From: Actinomycetospora sp.
GTDB lineage: Bacteria > Actinomycetota > Actinomycetes > Mycobacteriales > Pseudonocardiaceae
Length of the DNA: 12,964 nt
Direction: 5' to 3'
Assembly (NCBI GenBank): GCA_025925615.1
Contig: JAICLN010000067.1
Span: 1 to 12,964 of the forward strand
Shown in pieces: positions 6,839 through 12,964 of this stretch. Position numbers and translations under genes: made by a program. Positions within the stretch are counted from its first letter, which is position 1, and every line of letters starts with the position of its first letter. The notes below the pieces were generated by a model. The model did no database searches and had not been told where the DNA came from. It saw only the letters and a program-made list of their open reading frames with translations.

Positions 6839-7912
6839 GTGACCGGCCAGGGACCCACGCCAGAGCCCACCCCCGGGACCGCGACCACGTCCGGCGAGTC
6901 GCGCCTCGTCGTCCCCGAGTCCGCCCTGCTGACGTTGCTCGGCAAACGCGACGAGAACCTCCGCGAGGCCGAGGACCTCCTCGACGCGGACGTCCACGTG
7001 CGCGGCAACGAACTGACGCTCACCGGGGATCCGGCGGACGTCGGGTTCGCCGAGCGGGTGTTCGCCGAGCTCGTCGTGCTCGCCAGCCGCGGCCAGTCCA
7101 TCGACCCGGACGCGGTGCGCCGCACGGTGCGGATGCTCTCCGAGGCGGAGGGCCCGTCGCCGGCGGAGGTGCTCAGCCTGGACATCCTGTCCCGGCGCGG
7201 GCGCACCATCCGGCCCAAGACGCTGAACCAGAAGCGCTACGTCGACGCGATCGACGTCAACACGATCGTCTTCGGCATCGGCCCGGCCGGTACCGGCAAG
7301 ACCTACCTGGCCATGGCCAAGGCGGTCCAGGCGCTGCAGGCCAAGCAGGTCACGCGGATCATCCTCACCCGCCCGGCCGTCGAGGCGGGGGAGCGGCTCG
7401 GCTTCCTGCCCGGCACGCTCTCGGAGAAGATCGACCCCTACCTGCGCCCGCTCTACGATGCGCTGCACGACATGCTGGACCAGGAGTCCGTCCCGAAGCT
7501 GATGGCCGCAGGGACTATTGAAATAGCCCCTTTGGCCTACATGCGGGGCCGCTCTTTGAACGATGCCTTCATCATTCTGGACGAAGCGCAGAACACCACG
7601 CCGGAGCAGATGAAGATGTTCCTGACGCGGCTGGGCTTCGGTTCCAAGATCGTTGTCACCGGGGACGTCACGCAGGTCGACCTGCCGGGCGGCCAGGTGT
7701 CGGGCCTGCAGGTGGTGCGGCAGATCCTCGACGGCGTCGACGACCTCCACTTCGCCGAGCTGACCAGCGCCGACGTCGTGCGCCACCGGCTCGTCGCCGA
7801 CATCATCGACGCCTACGGGCGCTGGGACGCGCGGGAGGGCGGGCCGAAGGCGGTCCCGAACGCCCCCCGCAACGGCCCGCCGCAGACGCGTCGCGACCGC
7901 CGGGGACGCTGA
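6839..7912 (+). CDS. phoH: PhoH-like P-loop ATPase
   Basis: PhoH is a cytosolic P-loop ATPase related to the helicase superfamily, commonly placed beside ybeY and linked to RNA metabolism; its exact role is unsettled. The product has 357 residues. Walker A is GPAGTGKT (148-155), Walker [10 protein letters not shown] (244-252), and GDVTQVDLP (275-283) is also a family hallmark. The N-terminal part (about 20-120) holds the usual [22 protein letters not shown] segment, and the C-terminal tail from 330 is basic and proline-rich. GTG 6839 is chosen because AGGA lies 11 bases upstream and the product has a family-like N-terminus; in-frame GTGs at 6722 and 6734 would add an odd extension and overlap or abut the ABC-F stop. 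An unusual low-GC codon island lies at 7511-7580. ybeY starts 5 bases after the stop. Confidence 0.95.
   Translation: MTGQGPTPEPTPGTATTSGESRLVVPESALLTLLGKRDENLREAEDLLDADVHVRGNELTLTGDPADVGFAERVFAELVVLASRGQSIDPDAVRRTVRMLSEAEGPSPAEVLSLDILSRRGRTIRPKTLNQKRYVDAIDVNTIVFGIGPAGTGKTYLAMAKAVQALQAKQVTRIILTRPAVEAGERLGFLPGTLSEKIDPYLRPLYDALHDMLDQESVPKLMAAGTIEIAPLAYMRGRSLNDAFIILDEAQNTTPEQMKMFLTRLGFGSKIVVTGDVTQVDLPGGQVSGLQVVRQILDGVDDLHFAELTSADVVRHRLVADIIDAYGRWDAREGGPKAVPNAPRNGPPQTRRDRRGR
7504..7537 (+). other. Hairpin within a low-GC codon island inside phoH
   Basis: The core stem is AGGGACTAT (7510-7518), loop TGAA, ATAGCCCCT (7523-7531), with one A-C mismatch. Beyond a 2x2 internal loop, GGCC (7504-7507) pairs with GGCC (7534-7537). 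It lies in codons 222-234, just before the Walker B segment. Hand count gives 37 G/C of 70 bases in 7511-7580, with codons ACT, ATT, ATA, CCT, TTG and TCT that are scarce elsewhere in the window. A function is not known. Confidence 0.35.
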
Positions 7913-7917
7913 GCGCG

Positions 7918-8493
7918 ATGAGCATCGAGATCGCCAACGAGTCCGGGGTCGACGTCGACGAGGCGCCGATCGTCGACGTCGCCCGCTACGCCCTCGAGCA
8001 GATGGGCGTGAGTCCGCTGGCGGAGCTGTCGATCCTGCTCGTGGAGCTGGAGCCGATGTCGGAGCTCCACGAGCGCTGGCTCGAGGAGCCGGGCCCGACC
8101 GACGTCATGAGCTTCCCGATGGACGAGCTCGACACCGCGAAGCGTCCTGACGCGCCGCCGAGCGGCCCGAGCCTGCTCGGCGACATCGTGCTGTGCCCGG
8201 CGTTCGCCCGGGACCAGGCGGTCTCGGCCGGGCACTCGCTCGACGACGAGCTGCACCTGCTCACCGTCCACGGCGTGCTCCACCTGCTGGGGTACGACCA
8301 CGCCGAGACGGACGAGGAGAAGGAGATGTTCGGTCTCCAGGGCGAACTGCTCGCCGGCTGGCGTACCGAGGTGGCCGAGCGGGCCCGCGCCGAGCGGGAG
8401 CGCCTCACCCTGGAGCGCCAGCGCGCCGCGGACGCGAAGCTCCTCGGCACGGTCGGACTCGACGAGCCCCCCGGCGGACCGGACCCGACGTGA
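7918..8493 (+). CDS. ybeY: Endoribonuclease YbeY
   Basis: YbeY is a single-strand-specific metallo-endoribonuclease needed for 16S rRNA 3' end maturation and 70S quality control. The product has 191 residues. The zinc-binding signature H118-G-V-L-H122-L-L-G-Y-D-H128 is complete. [11 protein letters not shown] (60-70) and LLGDIVLCP (86-94) are the other conserved blocks. The C-terminus from about residue 150 is an Arg/Glu-rich helix followed by a Pro/Gly tail, longer than in E. coli. The ATG follows the phoH stop by 5 bases; only a weak GGGGA at 7902-7906 could serve as SD, so coupling to phoH translation is likely. Era, another 16S maturation factor, lies downstream in the same direction. Confidence 0.97.
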   Translation: MSIEIANESGVDVDEAPIVDVARYALEQMGVSPLAELSILLVELEPMSELHERWLEEPGPTDVMSFPMDELDTAKRPDAPPSGPSLLGDIVLCPAFARDQAVSAGHSLDDELHLLTVHGVLHLLGYDHAETDEEKEMFGLQGELLAGWRTEVAERARAERERLTLERQRAADAKLLGTVGLDEPPGGPDPT

Positions 8494-9893
8494 CCGGGGC
8501 CCAGGCCGCCGAACTGGTCGTGGCACTGCTGCTGGTGCCGCTGGCCGGGGGGTTCGCGGCCGCGGACGCCGCGATCACCACCATGTCGCCGGCGCGGGTC
8601 GACCAGCTCGTGCGCGAGGGGCGGACCGGCGCGCGGGCGCTCGCGGCCGTCGTGGCGGACAAGCCCCGGCACCTCAACCTGGTGCTGCTGATGCGGCTGG
8701 CCTGCGAGTCCGTCGCGACGGTGCTGGGCGCCTACGTCGCGCTCCAGTTCGTCGTCATCGACGGGCTGGCGGTGACGATCGCCGCCGTCGTCGTGATCGT
8801 CGTGTCCTACGTGCTCATCGGCGTCGGGCCCCGCACCCTGGGCCTGCAGCACCCGTACTCGATCGGCCTCGCGGCCGCGCTGCCGATCCGCGCGCTCGTC
8901 CGGCTGCTGGGGCCGCTCGCGACGCTGCTGATCCTCGTCGGCAACGCCATCACCCCGGGTGGCGGGTTCCGCGACGGCCCGTTCAGCCACGAGGTCGAGC
9001 TGCGTGAGCTCGTCGACATTGCCGAGGCGCGGGGCCTGGTCGACGACGACGAGCGCTCGATGATCCAGTCGGTGTTCGAGCTCGACGACACCCTCGTGCG
9101 CGAGGTGATGGTGCCGCGCACCGAGATGGTGTGGATCGAGCGCGAGAAGACCGTGCGCCAGGCCCTCGCGCTCGCGCTGCGCTCGGGCTACTCCCGCATC
9201 CCGGTGATCGGCGAGAACGTCGACGACACGGTCGGCGTGGTCTACCTCAAGGACATGGTCCGGTTCACCACGTCGCACGCCAACGACCCCGGGAACGCAC
9301 CGGCCGACCACCAGGGCGCCGTCGTCGAGATCATGCGCCCGGCCGCGTTCGTGCCGGACTCCAAACAGGCCGACGACCTGCTCCGCGAGATGCAGCGCAC
9401 CCGCAACCACATGGCCCTCGTCGTCGACGAGTACGGCGGCACCGCGGGGCTGGTGACCATCGAGGACATCCTCGAGGAGATCGTCGGCGAGATCACCGAC
9501 GAGTACGACACCGCCGAGCACCGCCCGCTCGAGCGTCTCGACGACGGGTCGCTGCGGGTGTCCGCGCGGCTGCCGGTCGAGGACCTCGAGGAGGCCACCG
9601 GTGTGGAGTTCGACACCGAGGACGTCGACACCGTCGGCGGGCTGCTCGCCCAGCGCCTCGGCCGGGTGCCGCTGCCGGGCGCCGAGGCCGAGGTCGGCGG
9701 GCTGCGGATGCGCGCCGAGGGCGGCGAGGACGCCCGGGGCCGGATGCGCATCGTGTCGGTGCTGGTGTGGGACCCGGACCCGGACCCGACCCCCGCGACG
9801 GGCAGCGGCACCGACGACGGGCATGGTGGTGGCGCCGAGGAGACGCGCGAGTCCGGGCTGGTGGGAGCCCGGGGAGAGGAGCACCGTGGCTGA
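8490..9893 (+). CDS. CNNM/CorC-like membrane protein with CBS domains (HlyC/CorC family)
   Basis: Proteins of this family are linked to magnesium or other divalent-cation transport; the old name hemolysin C is misleading. The product has 467 residues. An N-terminal DUF21/CNNM membrane region has hydrophobic segments at about 7-27, 62-80, 85-112 and 124-152. A cytosolic CBS pair spans about 205-335, with [11 protein letters not shown] (207-217), SGYSRIPV (232-239), [10 protein letters not shown] (308-317) and the [13 protein letters not shown] block (323-335). A CorC/HlyC C-terminal domain spans about 345-427. The final 40 residues are low-complexity Asp/Pro/Gly-rich. The GTG overlaps the ybeY stop as GTGA, so translation is probably coupled. 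The gene sits where actinobacteria usually carry this family between ybeY and era. Substrate ion is not readable from sequence. Confidence 0.92.
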   Translation: MTGAQAAELVVALLLVPLAGGFAAADAAITTMSPARVDQLVREGRTGARALAAVVADKPRHLNLVLLMRLACESVATVLGAYVALQFVVIDGLAVTIAAVVVIVVSYVLIGVGPRTLGLQHPYSIGLAAALPIRALVRLLGPLATLLILVGNAITPGGGFRDGPFSHEVELRELVDIAEARGLVDDDERSMIQSVFELDDTLVREVMVPRTEMVWIEREKTVRQALALALRSGYSRIPVIGENVDDTVGVVYLKDMVRFTTSHANDPGNAPADHQGAVVEIMRPAAFVPDSKQADDLLREMQRTRNHMALVVDEYGGTAGLVTIEDILEEIVGEITDEYDTAEHRPLERLDDGSLRVSARLPVEDLEEATGVEFDTEDVDTVGGLLAQRLGRVPLPGAEAEVGGLRMRAEGGEDARGRMRIVSVLVWDPDPDPTPATGSGTDDGHGGGAEETRESGLVGARGEEHRG

Positions 9894-11184
9894 CGCGCCG
9901 CGCGCAGGGGCACCGAGCAGGATCGGATCCGTCCCCGGACCGAGCCCGCGCCACGACGTCGTCGTCGTCGGGGGCGGGATCGTCGGGCTCGCCGTCGTGA
10001 CCGCCCTGCTCGACGCCGGCCACACCTCCGTCGCGCTGGTCGAGCGGGAGTCCTCGCTGGCCGCGCACCAGACGGGGCGCAACTCCAACGTCATCCACTC
10101 CGGCCTCTACTACGCCCCCGGCTCGCTGAAGGCGCGCCTCGCCGTCGAGGGCTGCGCGGAGACCAAGGCCTTCTGCGCCGAGCACGACCTGCCCTACCTC
10201 GAGTGCGGCAAGGTCGTCGCCGCCACCGACGAGTCCGAGCTGGGCCGCATGGACGAGCTGGTCCGGCGCGGGCGCGCGAACGGCGTGGAGGTCCACGAGC
10301 TCGACGCCGCCGGGGTGCGCGAGCGCGAGCCCGCGGTGTCGGCGGTCGCCGGGCTGTGGGTCCCCTCGACCGGCATCTGCGACTACGAGGCGATCACCCG
10401 GCGGCTCGCCGAGCTCGCCGTGGCCCGCGGGGCGGTGCTGCACACCGGACGGGCGGTGCGCTCCACGGTGCGCCGGCGCTCCGACGTCGTCGTGCACACC
10501 GACGGCGGGGAGCTGCTCGCCGGGCAGGTCGTGGTCTGCGCGGGGCTGCGCTCCGACGAGATCGCGCGGGCTTCCGGCTTCGACCCCGGGGTGCGCATCG
10601 TGCCCTTCCGCGGCGAGTACTCCGACCTGCGCGGCCCGAAGGCCGACGCGGTGCGCGGCCTGGTCTACCCGGTGCCCGACCCGGCGTTCCCGTTCCTCGG
10701 GGTCCACGCCACGCGCGGCGTCGATGGCTCGGTCCACGTCGGCCCGAACGCCGTGCTCGCCCTGGCGCGGGAGGGCTACGACTGGCGGACGCTGAAGGTG
10801 CGCGAGCTCGCCGGCACGCTCACCGACCCCGGGTTCCTGGCGCTCGCCGCGAAGCAGTGGCGCTACGGGCTGGGGGAGATGCAGCGCTCGCTGTCGAAGG
10901 CGGCCATGGCCAAGGCGGTCTCGAAGATGCTGCCCGGCACGACGGCGGACGACCTGCACCCGCCGCACGACGTCATGCGCCGCGCCGGGGTGCGGGCCCA
11001 GGCGGTCCGGCCCGACGGGTCGCTCGTCGACGACTTCCTGTTCGTGCAGGACGGCCGCTCCTCCGGGGGCGACCCCACCGTGCTGCACGTGCTCAACGCC
11101 CCGTCCCCGGCCGCGACGGCCGCCCTGCCCATCGGGCGCGAGATCGTGGCGCGCCTGGAGGGCAAGGACGTGGCCGCCGCGTGA
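9886..11184 (+). CDS. lhgO: L-2-hydroxyglutarate oxidase/dehydrogenase
   Basis: LhgO is an FAD enzyme that oxidises L-2-hydroxyglutarate to 2-oxoglutarate, passing electrons to the quinone pool in E. coli or to oxygen. The product has 432 residues. The dinucleotide-binding start is [12 protein letters not shown] (25-36). [14 protein letters not shown] (63-76), the block with CDYEAI (165-170), [13 protein letters not shown] (215-227), [10 protein letters not shown] (239-248) and the end [17 protein letters not shown] (401-417) match the LhgO type of the DAO family. About 20 residues precede the FAD domain. The GTG has GAGGAG at 9876-9881 and overlaps the upstream stop by 8 bases. It ends in a GTGA overlap with era. 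No csiD, gabD or gabT gene is nearby, so its metabolic context here is general 2-hydroxyglutarate clearance at best. Confidence 0.92.
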   Translation: MADAPRAGAPSRIGSVPGPSPRHDVVVVGGGIVGLAVVTALLDAGHTSVALVERESSLAAHQTGRNSNVIHSGLYYAPGSLKARLAVEGCAETKAFCAEHDLPYLECGKVVAATDESELGRMDELVRRGRANGVEVHELDAAGVREREPAVSAVAGLWVPSTGICDYEAITRRLAELAVARGAVLHTGRAVRSTVRRRSDVVVHTDGGELLAGQVVVCAGLRSDEIARASGFDPGVRIVPFRGEYSDLRGPKADAVRGLVYPVPDPAFPFLGVHATRGVDGSVHVGPNAVLALAREGYDWRTLKVRELAGTLTDPGFLALAAKQWRYGLGEMQRSLSKAAMAKAVSKMLPGTTADDLHPPHDVMRRAGVRAQAVRPDGSLVDDFLFVQDGRSSGGDPTVLHVLNAPSPAATAALPIGREIVARLEGKDVAAA

Positions 11185-12074
11185 CCTGGCCCGAGGGGTT
11201 CCGCTCCGGGTTCGCGTGCTTCGTCGGGCGGCCCAACGTCGGGAAGTCGACCCTGACGAACGCGCTGGTCGGCCAGAAGGTCGCGATCACCTCGTCGCGC
11301 CCCCAGACGACGCGGCACGCCATCCGCGGCATCGTCCACCGCGAGGACGGGCAGCTCGTGCTCGTCGACACCCCCGGCCTGCACAAGCCGCGCACCCTCC
11401 TGGGTGAGCGGCTCAACGACGTCGTGCGGACGACGTGGGCCGAGGTCGACGTCGTCGGGCTCTGCGTGCCGGCCGACCAGGTGATCGGTCCGGGGGACCG
11501 GTTCATCGTCTCCGAGCTACGCAAGGTCGCCGACCGGACGCCGCTGATCGCGGTGCTCACCAAGACCGACCTGGTGAGCCGTGACGTGGTCGCCGAGCGG
11601 CTGATGGCGCTCTCGCAGCTCGCGGACTTCGCCGAGATCGTCCCGGTCTCGGCCGCGAAGGGGGAGCAGGTGTCGCTGCTCACCGACCTGCTGCTCGCCC
11701 GGATGCCGCCCGGCCCGCCGCTCTACCCCGAGGGCGAGCTCTCCGACGAGCCCGAGACGACGATGATCGCGGAGTTCGTCCGCGAGGCGGCGCTGGAGGG
11801 CGTGCGCGACGAACTGCCGCACTCGCTCGCCGTCGTCGTCGAGGAGATGGAGGAGGGACGCCCGCTGAAGATCCGAGCCGAGATCTTCGTGGAGCGGCAG
11901 TCCCAGAAGGCCATCGTGATCGGGCGTGGGGGTTCGCGGCTCAAGGACGTCGGGACGAACGCCCGGCAGCAGATCGAGGCGATGCTCGGGGTCAAGGTGC
12001 ACCTCGAGCTGTTCGTCAAGGTGGCCAAGGACTGGCAGCGCGACCCGCGGCAGTTGCGGAAGCTGGGGTTCTAG
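11181..12074 (+). CDS. era: GTPase Era
   Basis: Era is an essential GTPase that binds the 3' end of 16S rRNA through its KH domain and acts in 30S assembly. The product has 297 residues, normal for the family. G1 is GRPNVGKS (16-23), the G2 threonine lies in PQTTRHAIRG (41-50), G3 is DTPG (63-66), G4 is TKTD (127-130) and G5 is SAAKG (157-161). The KH domain (about 205-290) carries the VIGRGGSRLKDVG loop (246-258). The end DPRQLRKLGF is typical. The GTG start overlaps the lhgO stop (GTGA); AAGGA lies at 11164-11168. It follows ybeY and precedes recO, as in other actinobacteria. A strong palindrome follows the stop codon after 14 bases. Confidence 0.98.
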   Translation: MTWPEGFRSGFACFVGRPNVGKSTLTNALVGQKVAITSSRPQTTRHAIRGIVHREDGQLVLVDTPGLHKPRTLLGERLNDVVRTTWAEVDVVGLCVPADQVIGPGDRFIVSELRKVADRTPLIAVLTKTDLVSRDVVAERLMALSQLADFAEIVPVSAAKGEQVSLLTDLLLARMPPGPPLYPEGELSDEPETTMIAEFVREAALEGVRDELPHSLAVVVEEMEEGRPLKIRAEIFVERQSQKAIVIGRGGSRLKDVGTNARQQIEAMLGVKVHLELFVKVAKDWQRDPRQLRKLGF

Positions 12075-12088
12075 GTGGCCTTCGGCCT

Positions 12089-12130
12089 CGTGAGCACTTT
12101 CCGGGGTCATAGCCCCGGAAAGTGCTCACG
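12089..12130 (+). terminator. Near-perfect 18-bp inverted repeat between era and recO
   Basis: The arms 12089-12106 and 12113-12130 are perfectly complementary over 18 bp, with core AGCACTTTCCGGGG. The loop is TCATAG. A T-G wobble (12088/12131) and a C-G pair (12087/12132) extend the stem, and a T-G pair (12107/12112) can narrow the loop. A smaller hairpin, GGCC TTC GGCC, lies at 12077-12087. No T-tract follows, but the stem is long enough to act as a terminator. Its length and symmetry also fit a dispersed palindromic repeat or a protein-binding site. recO begins 34 bases later. Confidence 0.6.
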
Positions 12131-12163
12131 GGCGCGGAGCGCACCGGGTGGAAGGATGGGCCG

Positions 12164-12964
12164 GTGGGCCTCTACCGCGACACCGGTGTGGTGCTGCGGT
12201 GTCAGAAGCTCGGCGAGGCGGACCGCATCGTCACCCTGCTGACCCAGCACCACGGCAAGGTGCGGGCCAGCGCGAAGGGCATCCGCCGCACGACCTCGCG
12301 GTTCGGGGCGCGCCTGGAGCCCTTCGGGCACGTCGACCTGCAGCTGCACACCGGCCGGAGCCTCGACATCATCACGCAGGTCCAGACGATCGACGCGTTC
12401 GGCGGCGGCCTCGTCGTCGACTACCCCCGCTACACCGCCGGCTGCGCACTGCTCGAGACCGCCGACCGGCTCACCCCGGAGGAGGGCGAACCGGCGCGGG
12501 AGCTGTTCCTGCTGCTCGTCGGTGCGCTGCGGGGGCTCGCGGGCGGGCAGCGTGACCCGCACCTGGTACTCGACGCGTACCTGCTGCGCGCGATGGTGAT
12601 CGCCGGGTACGCGCCGGCGATCACCGAGTGCGCCCGCTGCGGCACCGAGCCCGAGACCCCCCTCGACGCGCCGGAGGGCACCCACGGCTTCCACCGCCGG
12701 TTCGCGATGACGGCGGGTGGGGCGGTGTGCGACGTGTGCCGGCCGGGCGGTGCCGTCGTCCCGTCGTGGTGGACGTGGCGGCTGCTCGAGGCCCTGCGCG
12801 CCGGCGACTGGGAGGCCGCCGAACAGCGCCCGCCCGACGCCCGCCGGGACGCCGCCGGCCTCGTCGCCGGCCACCTGCAGTGGCACCTGGAGCGGCGGCT
12901 GCGCTCGCTCCCGCTGGTCGACCGGCGCGGGGTGCCCCGGGTGGATCTCGACGCCGCCGCCCCG
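12164..12964 (+). CDS. recO: DNA repair protein RecO (3' end cut by window edge)
   Basis: RecO works with RecR (and RecF) to load RecA on SSB-coated single-stranded DNA and to anneal strands. The frame is open to the right edge: 267 codons are seen and few are probably missing. The N-terminal OB fold (about 1-80) starts GLYRDTGVVLRCQKLGEADRI and includes LLTQHHGKVRASAKGIRR. A helical middle follows. The zinc site is C156-x2-C159 and C189-x2-C192, present in many RecO proteins. The C-terminal helices include HLQWHLERRLRSLPLV. The GTG is chosen for AAGGA at 12152-12156, seven bases upstream. The upstream palindrome makes a separate promoter possible, although none is obvious in the 34 bases between. 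Confidence 0.95.
   Translation, partial: MGLYRDTGVVLRCQKLGEADRIVTLLTQHHGKVRASAKGIRRTTSRFGARLEPFGHVDLQLHTGRSLDIITQVQTIDAFGGGLVVDYPRYTAGCALLETADRLTPEEGEPARELFLLLVGALRGLAGGQRDPHLVLDAYLLRAMVIAGYAPAITECARCGTEPETPLDAPEGTHGFHRRFAMTAGGAVCDVCRPGGAVVPSWWTWRLLEALRAGDWEAAEQRPPDARRDAAGLVAGHLQWHLERRLRSLPLVDRRGVPRVDLDAAAP

Noticed and set aside
9771..9792. Short GACCCG tandem repeat at the end of the CNNM gene
   Set aside because: It encodes a disordered Asp-Pro tail and is ordinary low complexity in high-GC DNA.
9958..9969. Four tandem GTC units
   Set aside because: They encode the VVVV beta strand of the FAD-binding fold of LhgO and are explained by codon bias.
7986..10094. Antisense open frame of about 700 codons opposite ybeY and the CNNM gene; also 5011-6633 and 472-1938
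   Set aside because: These are mirror frames of real genes with no recognisable domains and no independent codon signature.
1..12964. CRISPR arrays, tRNA/rRNA genes, insertion sequences, phage or attachment sites
   Set aside because: No regularly spaced repeats, tRNA-like cloverleaf or T-loop with flanking stems, transposase motifs or duplicated att-like sequences were seen in reading the window.

Overview
This window is very GC-rich, every credible gene is on the + strand, and the start codons are mostly GTG. The gene order is hrcA, dnaJ2, rsmE, phoH, ybeY, a CNNM/CBS protein, era, recO. That is the conserved actinobacterial housekeeping cluster, in the same order as M. tuberculosis Rv2374c to Rv2362c. 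The codon bias and protein sequences suggest a high-GC actinomycete, possibly of the Pseudonocardiales; the family-level placement is an inference.

Layout. (1) Positions 3-713 hold the 3' end of a gene that looks like the helical C-terminal part of a dynamin-like GTPase, followed by a hairpin. (2) Positions 835-3923 hold hrcA (heat-shock repressor), dnaJ2 (co-chaperone) and rsmE (16S rRNA m3U1498 methyltransferase). The rsmE 5' end is odd: it has no Shine-Dalgarno, lower GC and a hairpin. (3) Positions 3923-6732 hold two genes not normally part of the cluster: a putative Tat-exported lipoprotein alpha/beta hydrolase and an ABC-F ATPase. Between them is a 224-base leader with a possible repeat, a promoter, a three-codon upstream ORF and a hairpin that could mask the ABC-F ribosome-binding site. 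(4) Positions 6839-9893 hold phoH, ybeY and a CNNM/CorC-like membrane protein, tightly packed. (5) Positions 9886-12074 hold an L-2-hydroxyglutarate oxidase gene (lhgO) and era, joined by overlapping stop and start codons. (6) Positions 12075-12163 hold a near-perfect 18-bp inverted repeat. (7) recO begins at 12164 and runs off the right edge.

How the genes work together. HrcA and DnaJ2 belong to the protein-folding stress response. RsmE, YbeY, Era and probably the ABC-F protein all act on the ribosome or rRNA, and PhoH is a P-loop ATPase commonly found next to ybeY. RecO is a recombination repair mediator. The hydrolase, the ABC-F protein and lhgO are the accessory insertions.

The most interesting untested idea is that the ABC-F gene is controlled by translational attenuation through a near-leaderless Met-Glu-Leu mini-ORF and an SD-masking stem. 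Also worth checking are the palindrome before recO and a low-GC, rare-codon island with a hairpin inside phoH. I found no CRISPR array, tRNA, rRNA, insertion sequence or phage genes.
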